Part shown: positions 1-13,000 of the stretch, one piece after another | Layout: each line of letters starts with the position of its first letter | Position numbering within the stretch: position 1 is the first letter of the stretch | NCBI GenBank assembly: GCA_914767715.1 | Contig: OU612066.1 | Span: 38,230,283 to 38,294,282, forward strand | Length of the DNA: 64,000 nucleotides | Reading direction: 5' to 3' | Source: Membranipora membranacea | Lineage: Eukaryota; Bryozoa; Gymnolaemata; Cheilostomatida; Membraniporidae | Position numbers and translations under genes: made by a program | Notes under the pieces: generated by a model | What the model was told of the DNA's origin: nothing | Seen by the model: the letters and a program-made list of their open reading frames with translations, nothing else | The model's database searches: none

Positions 1-920
1 TACATTTAACACCAATCTCTCATTCTACTGTATGTAAATTTCATGTAGATATATCCATGTTCAATAGTTTTGTTGCTTTTTATTTGGTATAATTAATAAC
101 AAGTAATACAATATTCCGTAGGATGGGATATAATTTATAAGCATGCTCTCTTTGGGCCCTGAATGACCAGAGATGCAATAGAAATGCATAGTTCATGATA
201 AACTTCTGACAGAAGTAAATTAATCACCAGTAATGATAAATTGCGGCAACAATCATGGTCGAGGATAAATGTTGAGTGATCGAAGGTTAAGATGACCAAT
301 TAGAATAAATAGCACCACATGTTGAGGTTACAAAAATAACTGCTTACAGAAACTCAATAATCGTGTTCTATCAGGGAAATAAGGAACAAATTAAGATGAA
401 AAATCCTGTGCTAAAAACAAATCAACTTATGATAAATATAGGTAGGTTATGGGTTTTGATATTTTGCAATAGATTTAACGTGTCACCAAGACTAACCCTG
501 AATTGAAAATAACTGCGAACCATAAATACACAGCAAGAGTTACGCCTCCACTGGTCATGGTAAGATAACTCTGAATCTACCAAAATATCGGTAAAAACGA
601 TATCCAGTAACTGCTGATCACATGAATTTGTAGCTTAGTTTGGTCCACGTAAATAAATATGTTCGTACCAGCTACTTTGAGCAATAAACGTTGAAAATGA
701 TTTCTTGAAAATCCATTGTACGAAATGTACCTGAATTATTTTAAAATGTAAATAGTGATGTGCATACTTGACTAACAAAACTACTTTCCTTATTCTTTGT
801 TATAACCTTACACGTATTTATAAGATGGAATGCCGTTGGTTGATATGCGCAGTCAGTATCAAACCGTAGTGCCGATAACTCATTCACAGAACCCCATTGT
901 ACAACAGTAACACAGACACC
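1..920. other. 3' flank / 3' UTR side of SNX8, no gene seen
   Basis: AT-rich DNA downstream of the SNX8 stop codon. I see no exon with coding similarity on either strand. A minus-strand AATAAA (positions 79-84) could serve as a distant polyadenylation signal for SNX8, but nothing proves it. Confidence 0.4.
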
Positions 921-3900
921 TCACATAGTGATACCTGGAGACGATGGAGCTCTGGAAGGACTAGTTGGTGGACTGACATGGCCATTCTGATCTGGCATTA
1001 CTCTGTCTACAAGCTGTAACAGGTTCTGCCAGCAAATAGAAAGCTGCAAAAATAAAAAAATTGCAAAGAATCAACACATGCAAGTCTGAATAGACAGGAT
1101 TATCAGCAGATCTCCCCTCTCAAAATGCTCAAGCCGACCTCAGAACCACAAATATCTATTGATTTCAATGATAAGACAAGATTAGAAATGCATAATGATA
1201 GAGCAGATGCTTGGTTTCTGGAAACAAACTTCAAATTCATATTTCTTGAAGGGGATTGCCCTAAAATGTCTAAGCCTCTAAGATATATTAGATGCAGTGA
1301 TAGAGCAGACTAAGAATGACCCTGACCTCTGAGAAGCCTTCAGCCTCCACACTGGCCATCTCTTTCAGAGCTTTAGATAACATCATCATATTAGAATGAA
1401 TTAGCTGCGTCTCCATCTGGATACAATGTAGGGAAAAGTAATTTCTGTTCTCCATGTTATTGATCGCGCTTTCTTGCTACAAGATAAGAAACAGGACTCC
1501 ATGTCAGTGTAAATACAACAGCATGAATTATCGATCGATCAACAACCGTGGTTTGGTTAAGCTTATTGGCAGTTACAACGGGAGTTTGGGTCCCAAACTC
1601 CCTGGTTACAACTACCAGCAACTTATGGAAAGAGTCATTCATTTTTTCATAATAAGTAACAGCAAATCTTATCAATATCTAGATAATATAGACAGTGGCC
1701 TGAAATGTCAGCTCAATATACGATCTATAAATTTTGGATATTATATACTTACAGCTAATATACGGCTCTCAAACTGGTCTGAGGCACTCAACTGTAAATG
1801 ACAAAGACATATGATATAATCAAGAAGTTGACAGTGCCAGTGTGTGTGCCACACTCTCACTAAGGTATTGTGTGTACATGGCCTAATCCCACCATCCCTG
1901 CCCTGGTGGCCTAATCCCACCATCCCTGCCCTAACCAGGGAGTTTGGTCCCACCATCCCTGCCCTAACTGATAGGATAATATCTGTGATTATGTGTTACC
2001 CTCTCATTGAAGCAGGGAGAATGCTGATTGAAGCAACAGTACAATGAGGAGATTACCCTCTATACTGTTTCCCCTTTTTTACTGTGTGTTTACCTAGTCG
2101 GTACCAGCTTTTTAGTGACTCTTGGATCTATTCGATTCAGACTAGTAGGGTACAGGCTGAACCAGCCCATCTTATTCAGTGCACATCAATGTAATCAACA
2201 ACAGCAGGATAATATAAATAGTACATACGTCTGAACTCCTGACTGTAGCTTGCATCTGTTTTTTCTTGATACTTCCCATCTTAGTGAGAGCCCTCTGGTG
2301 GTCATTTAAAACTCCCTTCTGATGACGATCACACAACTCCTGAGGATGAAAGAATCGAATATGTGAGGCTTAAAATTTGTTATTATGTATGTGGACACTA
2401 TACTTAGGGAGACACCAATTGTATGATTAGTTGAGATAGCACAGCGCACATGATAATCCATATTATTGTTTCCTTCTGAGGATGATAATGGATTGATAGA
2501 AAACAAGTAGGGGAAATATCAAATTTTGTGAATTTTTGTTGTTCACCCAATTCGCCCAATTCTCAGTACATTGCAAAACATATCCAAACAAGGGGTATGG
2601 ACAAATACAATAAAAACACAGCAGTTTTATCATTAACTCACCCTGTAGGCTTGAAGTAAGGCAAGAAAAGCTTCAAGTTCTTCTACAATTCTCAGTTCTT
2701 CGTTGGCAGCTTTTTTTGTAGCTTTTTCTGACAGGCCGTTGAACTCTACAGCTAAGTGCTTAAAGCCTTTTTTCAGGTTATGCCAGTTATCTGATGGGCC
2801 TGTCGCCCAGCTAGTCACAGATGCAGAGTTAGATGTCATAGCACTGAAAACAAGACAGCAAAGTGAATAGAAGCTATGTCTTAATCTGTATCTGCTGTCA
2901 CTTATATAATATTATTAAATAGGAGAGCTAAGTCAATTGTTTGCATCTGGAATAGCCCTCGTTTCTATTTACGTAAGGGGGGGGGGGGCTGAGACAGATT
3001 GACCAACCAAGATTTATAGAGTATTTATATTATAAAAACAGCTGACATATGGTATATTGAAATATTCTTATTTAACATAATCATGACCTGATATGGACAT
3101 TAAGTAACCAATGATCATAATTGCCTCCTCAATATAGCCAAAGATTATGAATGGCTCCTCCGTGTAGCTCAATAATTTTTTCTTCCATGTTTGATTTGAT
3201 AAGCATGAATCATCGTTGTCATGTGCTATTGTCAGATTTCTTTGAATGGATTTCGATTTCCAGTAACTACCCTCCCCATATGTATCCTCACCAATTTAGT
3301 TGGCAGATCGAACTCAGGTTTAGTGCCTATTTCAGATGTAGATGTTGCATGATGAATAAACTTATAGCAATCAATCACATCAAATGGCCCTGATAATTTA
3401 TTATCCCGCAGTCGACTGTTTTAGCCAGATCAGGTGATCTAATACTCGAGGGTTAAAAGATACATCACGCCATGTGATGTCACAGAAGCAAATCCAAATG
3501 TTTGGCAATCATGAAATATTAATAACAAGATAAGAGCCCTCAGCCTCCCAGAGATAAGATATTCTGTTGGTGTGCCATAAAGTTTAATCGTGCACAGATA
3601 AGATAGAAAAACTCTGTCTGTCTGTGTAACACATTAGGACATTTCTGTGATCACTAACAGACAAGATAAGAACTTAGGACCAGTTAAGTAGTCAAGTGAA
3701 ACAAACAACTATTGTCTGAACTGAAAAAATGGGCCTATGATGGTGAGACAATGAATGAATTCTGAATTTTATTTATTAAAATTTTGCCGCCTCTCAGGGA
3801 ACAAATTCCTAATCAATCTGGTAAGAATCCCAACCCTGTGGAAACAGTCCTGCCAAGTCCAGTGATACTGCACTCTCCTAACTCTGGATACTGTGGCCTG

Positions 3901-6900
3901 ATACCTCTATGAGAAATCTCACCTCAGTTCACCTGCTATCTGTTTCATATCGACGGACATCTCTAGTGATCGGGTGACTAATCGATCAGCTATATCCTTC
4001 AGTCGGCTCACACTCTGAATGAATTGAGTCACAAACGTTCGGCTACTTGAGTATTGCACTTGTGTGTCCATCGGAACTAACTCCTGTGTGAGAGTAAAAA
4101 ACCATACGAGATTTAGAGTGCGGACACATGAAGGACTGTATGATAAAAAGAGCTTTACATGGTCAGCTACAAGTTTTACATTATGAGGACTTGACACTGA
4201 GAGAAAAGGAATCAAATGTCATCCCAAATGTAGATGATATTACAAATACCAATCAGCAAAAACATGAACTCATTTAGTATCTAGATACTTTTCTACCCCC
4301 AACAAAGGGAGTATGCATTAGACAATCATCATATTACAATGTAATATTATTGGTGGGTAGTTCTTCGCCATGCTTTAGCCGGCTCAAGACAATTTATCAT
4401 ATCATGTTATGCTGAAATAGGTAGGTGTCCTCCTGTGACATGGCAATTATAATGTAGGAGGCTCTCTTCAGCTCTACCATAGTCTAATTCTAACCTTGGC
4501 TTTCAGAGCGAGCTCATTTGTCATAAACTCATCTGGAGCGCTCTTGAAGTTATCTTTCAATTTGCTCTGGCAATCCTGGAAAAGAGATAGAAATAAATCA
4601 GTCAGGAGTAGAGTAACTCTCCGCTTAGCTGGACATATAAATATAATAATAAAACGTTAATAATTATCAGTGTAACCGACCACTGCACAAAATTGCAATA
4701 AAGTTGATTCAATAATGTATCATATCATCATATAAGATGGTCATCTGACTTGTATATTATTATCATGATAACTGGATCATGAATAAAACCCCCCATAACT
4801 CATTCTATTTTAAGTGTGTTTTCATTATCGATCAGCTAGCTTATCTTGACCGCACATAGGGATTTAGGCCAATAGAACTAGCTATAAAATATTTACAGAG
4901 CCACTCAAAACAAACATATCTTCATTAAAACATTATGTCAATGCATACTTAGATAATGTCGTCCTTTGAAACAGCACCGGGTGAGAAATATGAATATGAT
5001 ACACTAAGCTGACCATAACAAGCTAAATTAGACCACATCTGACAGCAGAGACGCTGACACTGATAATTTATGAGAATTACAAGGAGTACTACTAATTAAA
5101 TTATCTCAATGAATGCTGGCGGAGCACACACCCAGTGAAATTTTTTTTAATACACTATCACAAAGTTAGAATTATTATTTTATATAGAAATTCAAAATTA
5201 TGAAGTTAGGCGTCAATCACAAGAGCCAGCAAAAGTATGAAGGGTAAATAGAAAGCGACTTTAATGTCGTTTTGTGTTAAAAAGTAAGAAAATCTTTGGG
5301 GGACAGTTTTTGACGATGCACTCTTGCAAGATCCGCAATAATCTCCCCAGAATACATGCAGAGTTTTTGACCTTGATAACAATTAATAAATTCCAGGAAT
5401 TAAACACGATTGAATTTTTAACTTTAGCAAAGCCTCACATCATGATTAAGTCACTCACCGTTATTTTAAATTATGGAATTTAATCTATTTTGAATTTCAA
5501 TACCGAAGAAACTCTCCGCAATTTTGCTGCTTTATAGAAAACTCGCATAAGATCTTTGTAAAGCTCTGATGAAATTGTATTGACCCTAACGTAACATACA
5601 CATGTTTTCTTAATAGGTTTATGCAAGTGCTTGTTTACACTTATTTTGCAGTACAAGTAGAAAAAAATCTCCTATCATTAAAGATGCACTCGTTCAAGAA
5701 AAAACTTTCTTGTTATGATAGTCAATCTTTGATTAGAACAACACGCACAGCCAACTATGATTAATGATATATTGTGATCGTATTACCAACACTTACCGAA
5801 CCAGTAAATGTGAGGAAGAACTTCAGCACGCCAAGTCTGTCCTCGGCTATAATTGGATGTCGGCCCACGATGTTCAAAAATCTCCGTAAGGATTTCCTCC
5901 TGGCTTCTAAAAACTCTGTGGAATTGGCTAAAAAAATACGGAGACAATCAGCATCATCACAATAATTCATAATGGAGCAGAGTAACGTATTACTGACAAC
6001 AAGATAAACAGGTACCAAGATTATAGAAAGCATGGCTATCACAACTAGGGTAGGTATGTAGTGAATGTAATCAGTATCCTTTTTCTTGCCTGTTTCTCAG
6101 AATCATACTCGGTTGGTTGGAGAAAATATTTAGCAAAACCGGTATAGATAAACCGGGACTTATCTGTGGGTTACAAACCTGCAAACTTTTTAGGAGGAAG
6201 AGAGGGGATAATTCTATAGGGATATCTGTGGATAAGAGCTTCATGTAACGATATGAAGTCGTTATATCTTCGATGTACTGTGACCTTGTATCTCTAAAAC
6301 AGATATAAGATAAAAACTCAAGTAAAAAATGGCCTAATGATTTCCCAAGGATAGATATTCATAGTGATTTACCTATGTTAGAAAATCACTAAGAGAGCAG
6401 GCAGCTATGGCTCACGCTGTGAGCCTAGGGGGTGCGTCAGTCCAAGGACACCTTGGTCTGTCTATTTTTTGTTTTTCCTTCTGATAATGCAAATAACACT
6501 TGCTGTTTTGGATTAGCACATTTTAGAGAATAGAGTATCGAAGCTTTGATCATCTGCCAATGGATCCTTATCTGACTGAGCAAGGACATCAAAACCTGCA
6601 ACCTTCATGTACATCAGCACACTGATAACATCTGATGAGCTAAAGTCAAGCACCATAATGTGTGGAGCATGCAGTGACTATAGCGAGTGTAAGACCGACC
6701 GGAATCGATCAATAGTATACCTCTATATACCTGATTTTTTATGCACCATCATTGAGCCCCCACAGTTTTAAAGGATATTACGAAAATTTGTGAAAAAATT
6801 TGCTTCGGTGATAAGACAAGTAAAATAAACATTGCAAAATTACTTGTTTTTCAGCCTTCATTTAGTACAGCAAACTTTGACAGCCACCCTGATATCATAT

Positions 6901-8662
6901 AGTAATGTTACTCTCACTCAGCAACATGTAAAATATAAATAAATTGCGTCGTTCATTCAAAAGAGAGAAGACTGAGAGTCAGTATTGTACAGGTACCATG
7001 ATAGATGGGAAGTTAGAACAAGACACTCAGCCTAGAACTATGTATCATGTAACAGGTACCCAACATCACAAAGTTTTCCCAAAGTTTTCTTGTTGACATA
7101 ATTCTCAGCTGTGGCTAGTTAGAATATTGTTTAATTATCAAACGCGCAGTAGATCAAATTATTATGTTACTGTGCAGTTTGTAGATGGGCAATCTGGTGG
7201 CTGTTATGTTTGTTGTACAGAAGTCTATGACAGGCCTAGGTGCTGTCTACGGTCTGAAACGCTTTTTAAGTTGGAAAATAGCTAAGCCAGACAAGATATT
7301 AGAGAAAAAACACTTTTTTTCCTGCAAATAGACTCACCTGACTTGATACATTATATTCGACATGCTTGAGAATGACGCCCTTCTTCTCTGGAACTAAATC
7401 CACCTTAATGGAGTCAATCTCATTAAGTTCATGGAACTGTAATCCTAGCATAGTTGTATTGTTATTCTGAGTTCGAAGCTTGGCTGTTTCTCTATGAAGC
7501 TCATTTATATCACCAATGTTTGGTATCGGAAGTTCTACAATAGAAACAGTGTAAGCGGATATTAAATCCAGATATAATAATACCAAATCATTTAAATGGT
7601 ATGCATAGCCACTTAATAGTAGGGTATCGTTGCCTACAACTTGATACGACGAGGAGACAACAATATAATTATGGTACATGACAGACAATACATTGTCGAT
7701 ATTGTAGTTGATAACCTTACAGCGTGTGCTATCGGACTGAATTCATACATTTGTACGCAAAACCATGATGAAAAGTAGATTGATATTTGAAAATATGTAG
7801 ATGTCACTATACAAGGAAAAAGGGAGGATATTGGCCTGTTATTTAAGTTTATACCTTTATCAGAGTAGTTTTCCAGGAGCTTTTCGCTCACGGATTTTCC
7901 CTGTTGACCTAATGCACACAAGGCTAGAGCTTTGTAAAGTCCATTTCGGTTCAGCTGCCCTTGTGTATTACTGGCAAGATCATAAATCTATAATACCAAG
8001 TATTTAGTTAGGTGGATGGTTTCATGATAATGCTGTCAATATTTCACACACTTTGAAACTGAGTTGACCTTTGTCTTCGCAGCATGACACCAGGGAGAAT
8101 GGAATGGCACTGTCGTACTATTTTTCTTTAACAGTGGAAGTAGTTTCCACAAACTGTAATGGGATGGCTGGCATGGCTACCTAAACAAAGCTGCTTCATT
8201 TATCATCTTAGCATTTATTTATAAGTGTTGTGTGCCAGGAGACACGCCCCCTTTAAGTAATTGAGCTTGCAACAAGGCCTATAATAAACCTTTCATCAGC
8301 TGTCTTCTCTGTTCTAATCCCAATAAGTTACAGATTAAACATGTTAGACCCATCGAATCATCATTGAAAATGTGTTAATGTGAGAAAGTTTCCTATAATC
8401 ATACCTGTGAAAGTGTTCCTGGACTTAGACCAGTTTTTGCAAAAAGTCTGGTGAAAGAATCACGTTGTATGGTGCTGAGGCTTGGACTTAATATCTCAAA
8501 TACCTCCCTATAAAATGGAGGTATAGACCCTGAAACATAAAGATTAACCTATGTAGAATTTTGTGGTAGTTGTCAGAGGTCAAAGTCTGTGATGGAAATG
8601 TGAAATCATACTTAAAACTTCTGCTGAATGAAAAACTTACCAAATGCTAAATCCACAGCCAT
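921..8662 (-). CDS. SNX8: Sorting nexin 8 (EH-like, PX and BAR regions)
   Basis: Endosomal PX-BAR protein that binds phosphoinositides and bends membrane during endosome-to-Golgi sorting. Thirteen coding exons: 8641-8662, 8405-8529, 7855-7987, 7338-7534, 6179-6293, 5797-5927, 4495-4575, 3923-4083, 2642-2843, 2229-2339, 1753-1791, 1327-1476, 921-1043. All phases agree and total 530 codons (529 aa; human SNX8 is about 465). An N-terminal EH-like helical segment spans about residues 10-95. The PX domain (about 136-241) has the lipid-binding RRYNDF motif (167-172), the PSLPPKKF loop and the RRKSLRRFL helix. The BAR region (about 255-510) shows family blocks such as LKHVEYNVSSQ before it and RNYFSLHC near its end. 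The start ATG follows an untranslated leader and opens a 7-codon exon. One microexon encodes 13 residues. Similarity to SNX8 runs along the whole chain, so Mvp1-type or other SNX-BAR proteins are less likely. Confidence 0.95.
1572..1612. repeat. Palindromic mini-insertion flanked by 8-bp direct repeats (SNX8 intron)
   Basis: Positions 1580-1602 form a perfect palindrome with 11-bp arms (GGGAGTTTGGG, then T, then its complement). Direct repeats GTTACAAC lie on both sides (1572-1579 and 1605-1612). It lies between SNX8 exons 1476 and 1753. It belongs to the foldback family described in the findings. Confidence 0.6.
1889..1968. repeat. Short direct-repeat cluster with a GGGAGTTTGG insertion (SNX8 intron)
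   Basis: Three near-identical copies of a segment containing CCACCATCCCTGCCCT occur in 80 bp. The last two are separated by CAGGGAGTTTGG plus nine bases (1936-1956). The 12-mer CCCTGCCCTAAC sits on each side of that insert (1924-1935 and 1957-1968). Confidence 0.5.
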
Positions 8663-10041
8663 GTTTGTGTAATAGTCTCCAACATTCAATCTTCAGTTTG
8701 TTTTTCTTTTCACTTCCTGTTAGCTCAAATCAATAGATATAAGGCACTCTTCATCCTATATGATGGGTAAATTTTTTAAACATAGATTATGCATTATGAG
8801 GATTATTTTTAATAATGACTTAAAAAATTTAATAAATAACCAATTTCTTATCAAGATTAAATAAAGTGCCACCTGGTGGAGGTTGGTATGCAAGCATGAA
8901 AACAAAAAGTCAGTCAAGTGAATGAGTAATAATTTTGAATGATTTGATCAATTCATCGGTGATTTGCATGCATAATTCTGACTTCTGAATCTTACCAAAG
9001 GTATTTCAAGACACTGGTATTGTGTGTGTGTGTGTGTGACTGTGAACTTGGTGAATCATGTGGTAGTCATGGCCCCATCATGATCACCACCACCGGACAT
9101 AATCATGATATTGTCACTGTGGTGGTGCATGCAATCAATCAAGGAATTAAAGAGCACTTGTCTTATGCAGTTTTTGCAAGTCCAGTCTAGCAAGGCCGTG
9201 CATTACAGAGAAGTCCAGTTCTGTATTGGCAGTAGCCAGTTTTATGAAACAATCAATATCATTGTAGAGGGTTTTTTGATGCAGCCCAAGTTGTGTGATA
9301 AGACTCATTATTTTAGGTTCTTGGTCCACATCAACACTGGGGAGTTCTGAGACGTGTGGCAGGTGCTGTACGGGACATGTCCTACAGCACTCATGCAGCC
9401 CCTACAACACAAACAACAATGCCTTATAAGCTGTAAGAGTGCTGTAGGTATGTCCCATACAGCACCTGACTCATGTCTTACAACACCGTCAGCGACGGTT
9501 CTTAGTGCCCATTCAGAACGGGATAAATTTTTGTGATGTAGGAAGCTAATAGGCTACCGATTTCACTCTATGAGACCAGCAGGACATGAGCTTCAGATGG
9601 TAACATGCAGTCTATACTGTCTACACAGATGTTATAATTAGACCCTAGACTTGAGCGTGTATTTGGCATGAAGGCCATTTGATGCCGCTTAAACAAATGA
9701 GCTCAATAACCAAGTATCAATAGTTGCGTAAAGCTATATGCACCAGCTGGGTCATCTGTTGTTATTGAAATGATAAATCTGATCGCTTATGATAATAGTT
9801 ACGATCCATAGTCTCTGATTTCTGCAGGCTACTCCCCATTGAGATACCGTGTCATGTTACTGATTTAAGTTTGTACTGAAAGAACTGGTCTGGTGAGAGA
9901 ACATGTCAGATGTAGTTCATTAATCTCCCCTGGGTTACAGTGTAGCTTCTGCTTACATTTTCTGACTCGCTTGACCAACCAGCAGGTCTGATTTGTCATC
10001 ATTTCTCTCTTCATTTTTAGATAGAGACACCCATTGCAGAG
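8663..10041. promoter_or_regulatory. Divergent intergenic region between SNX8 and IQCE
   Basis: SNX8 and IQCE point away from each other, with 1.38 kb between start codons. The segment must hold both promoters and the first noncoding exon of IQCE, because a splice acceptor (TTTTTAG at about 10020) lies 21 bases before the IQCE ATG. It also contains a short TG microsatellite near 9021-9038 and a large imperfect inverted repeat at 9361-9467. I see no clear TATA box. Confidence 0.5.
9361..9467. repeat. Imperfect 31-bp inverted repeat (foldback)
   Basis: The left arm 9361-9392 and right arm 9437-9467 are reverse complements apart from a few mismatches; both contain the shared block GTGCTGTA. They enclose a loop of about 44 bases. 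It lies in the shared SNX8/IQCE upstream region. I see no convincing target-site duplication. Confidence 0.6.
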
Positions 10042-13000
10042 ATGCCTGGGGCTAAGAAACCCCCAGCTGCTAGGAACAACCTGTCAGCCCGTGAGATGTG
10101 GCTGCAGGCTGTAAAAGGTAGATCATCTACTCTCGGTGCTAACAGAAAATCTGGACTGTCTTCTACAAAGAAAACTCCCAACGAATACTGGGTCGGGACG
10201 CTCAGGCGCAGTCAAGGTACAAACTCGTCTATACCTATGCATTACAAGTGGATGCTAGTGGGCAATAAAATCACATTACTCCTTACATCGCGTTAAGCTA
10301 CATACTTGAGTTTACCTGGTATCTCGTTCAAATGTCTGAAGTTATAGGCGTATCGTATATTCAACCTATGTAATTCTGCACAGCTTTTTGTTTTATGCTC
10401 TGGTTTGTATTAGGCTTGCAGAATGAGATAGCTGCGATGGACACATTTGGTCAAGGTGGACCATCTAATGAAGCAGTGCCTTATCTAAGTACTAGTCATT
10501 ACCTCAGGGAAAGAGTCGGAACAGAAAAGTCAAACAAGCGTTCATCGGCCTCAGCTGACAGTAAGTACAATAATACCAGACTCATAGACTGAGTTATAAA
10601 TTATAAGATTACTATCATTTCTAAGTCTATGTGCCAAACACTGGACAGAAATCGATTTCTTGTAAATTTACAGATATAGTTACTTGAGAATAATCACATT
10701 GTATTGACCAAACTAAACTCTTTAGAAAATTAAAGAATCAATTTATTGTTTCTTTTTGTCGTACCGAACAAAACCTCAGGAATTCATATTAAAAAAAGGA
10801 CAACCTGTGTTACTTTTATATCCTGTAGTGCGAGCAGCGCCTGGAACCCCCGCGTATAAATCACCTGAGGAGTATTATGATGAGGTTCTGGAGCTAAGAA
10901 AGCAGATTGGTGGTCTGGATAAGGATAATAGTGTATTGAGAGCCAAACTTAGGAGGACTGAAGAGGATAACCTCAAAAAAGAGAAACAGATAGAGACTCT
11001 CATGGATCCTACTAAGGTTTGTCTCCCCTGTGTATCTCTCATATGTGAGAATGCCTCCAACATTTAATTACTGCAGTAACTCGCTGTGTTAGGTCTCACT
11101 TAGTATGAGTTTTGAATTGATGATGTTTAAATATTTAGTTAGAATCTCAAGAATGAGAGACAGAGTAATGACATATCTCTCTGTTGGTTTGTAGAGCGGA
11201 GACTTGAGACGAACATTGACTGATAGAAAGCCCGACTCCAGTGCTGTGGTACACAGTCTAAAACAAAAAATCATGAGGCTTGAGCAGCAGATGAGGGAGA
11301 AGGAGCACACAATCAGGTCAGTACATAGAGTTATAAGAGAGTATATAATAACTCTATGGGTCAGTACCTCTAATATAATACTGTAATCAAACAGTCATTT
11401 ACTCTTTGGTGTAATCTTATCAAAACCAAACTATATTATGGAGGATTAGCTGACTGCTGACCGTTTTATCTCGTTTGATGTATTATTCTCTCGGTATGTG
11501 TCCAGTTTGTATATCGGTGGGTAGAAGTGCAAACCACGTACTTACTGACAGTACTTACTGTCCGACATATCTTGTTTGACAGACTTATCAGGTCTGATCC
11601 ATTCATACGGAGCTGACTGACTTTAGTTTGTTAGATTTGATAATGCAGCAAAAAGTGAACAATATCAACGTATAGCATCATGACACAGGAAACTACAAAA
11701 GTTTGACACAAACAGCTTATAAGATTATACTCAAATAAGATCAAATATTTGAACACCGCCAGCGTTGATGTTTGTCAAGTAAACAAGTTTGCGTCACAAC
11801 AGTGAGACTTTGCCTTTGTGTCAGCTCTGGGGGGAGATGAGTATTGAGGGTATTGATTATAATTGTGCAAAAAATTAAATGCTTGATTACATATATCTGT
11901 GGGTGGATTGCACAAAAATTGCCTTTATAAATCTCAATGCAGAGGAATGTTTTTTTAGTTGTGGCAGTAAACTCTATCAATGATCAGTGTGTAATCAGAG
12001 TATGAGTATGATGTGTGTTTGTGGCTTAAGACAAAACAATGATGTCTCAATGATGATGATGATGATGAGTCTCAATGTATTGCCAACTCAAAGTAGTTTC
12101 ACATGGCTTTCTTTGATATATACATCTATTATGTTCATGATATTCACTCTCCCATGAATATTAGATTTCAATCCTACAGTTCACATTGATTCTATATGGA
12201 CCATGTATAGTTATGAGGAAGACATGAATTTTCAGTTAATATTATCTGTTTCTCTCTATAGTACAATGAAGACAGACTTAAAATCTACACATGTCGATGA
12301 AGTTAGACTGAAGATGGAAATGTTCTATCAGGAGATAATGAGATTACAGAATTCTCGAGCTCCAAACTCAGCTCCACAAACTCAGACCAAAACTAAGTAA
12401 GATTTGTGTAAAACATAAAGAAATTTTTGTTGTTTAAGTAAAGGAGGTACCTGTTGCCTTGTCTAAGTTATGTGTGTGTGTGCAATAGGCTCACATAATG
12501 TGTAACAATTATAGCCATTGATCATGGCATTTAATAATTTTATTATGACTTCCGATGTGCATCTAACAGGTATAATACAGATAGTACTGTGTAGTTATGC
12601 TCCGTATGTAGATTCGCTCATGTGATGGTTGCTGACAGTAGATCTATCTGTGTCTCCCTTCTAGAAGTTGTTAAAGTCATTCAGACAATCCAGTAAATAT
12701 ATTTACCTTTTATTTATTATTTTAGTAAAAAGGAACCCAAAGAATCATCTTCAAAAATAAAAGCCCTGAACGACACAATTCTGAGAATGAACGAGAAAAA
12801 TGTGAGACTGACATCTGAAAACAAATCTCTGAAGGAAGATTTAGACAAGCTCTTGGCACAACTGGCTGACACCAAAGAAAAGAAACGTAAGTGAGATAAA
12901 TGACATGGTTAAGGTAAAGCTTTGTTTGAAAGCAGCAGAGTGTGCTAATTCAGGTAGTGAGGAGAACGTAAATAAATATAAGCAATACAAGATACAGCAA

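Noticed and set aside
8495-8527. Hairpin with arms TACCTCC and its complement
   Set aside because: It lies inside an SNX8 coding exon with normal protein sequence, so it is probably chance.
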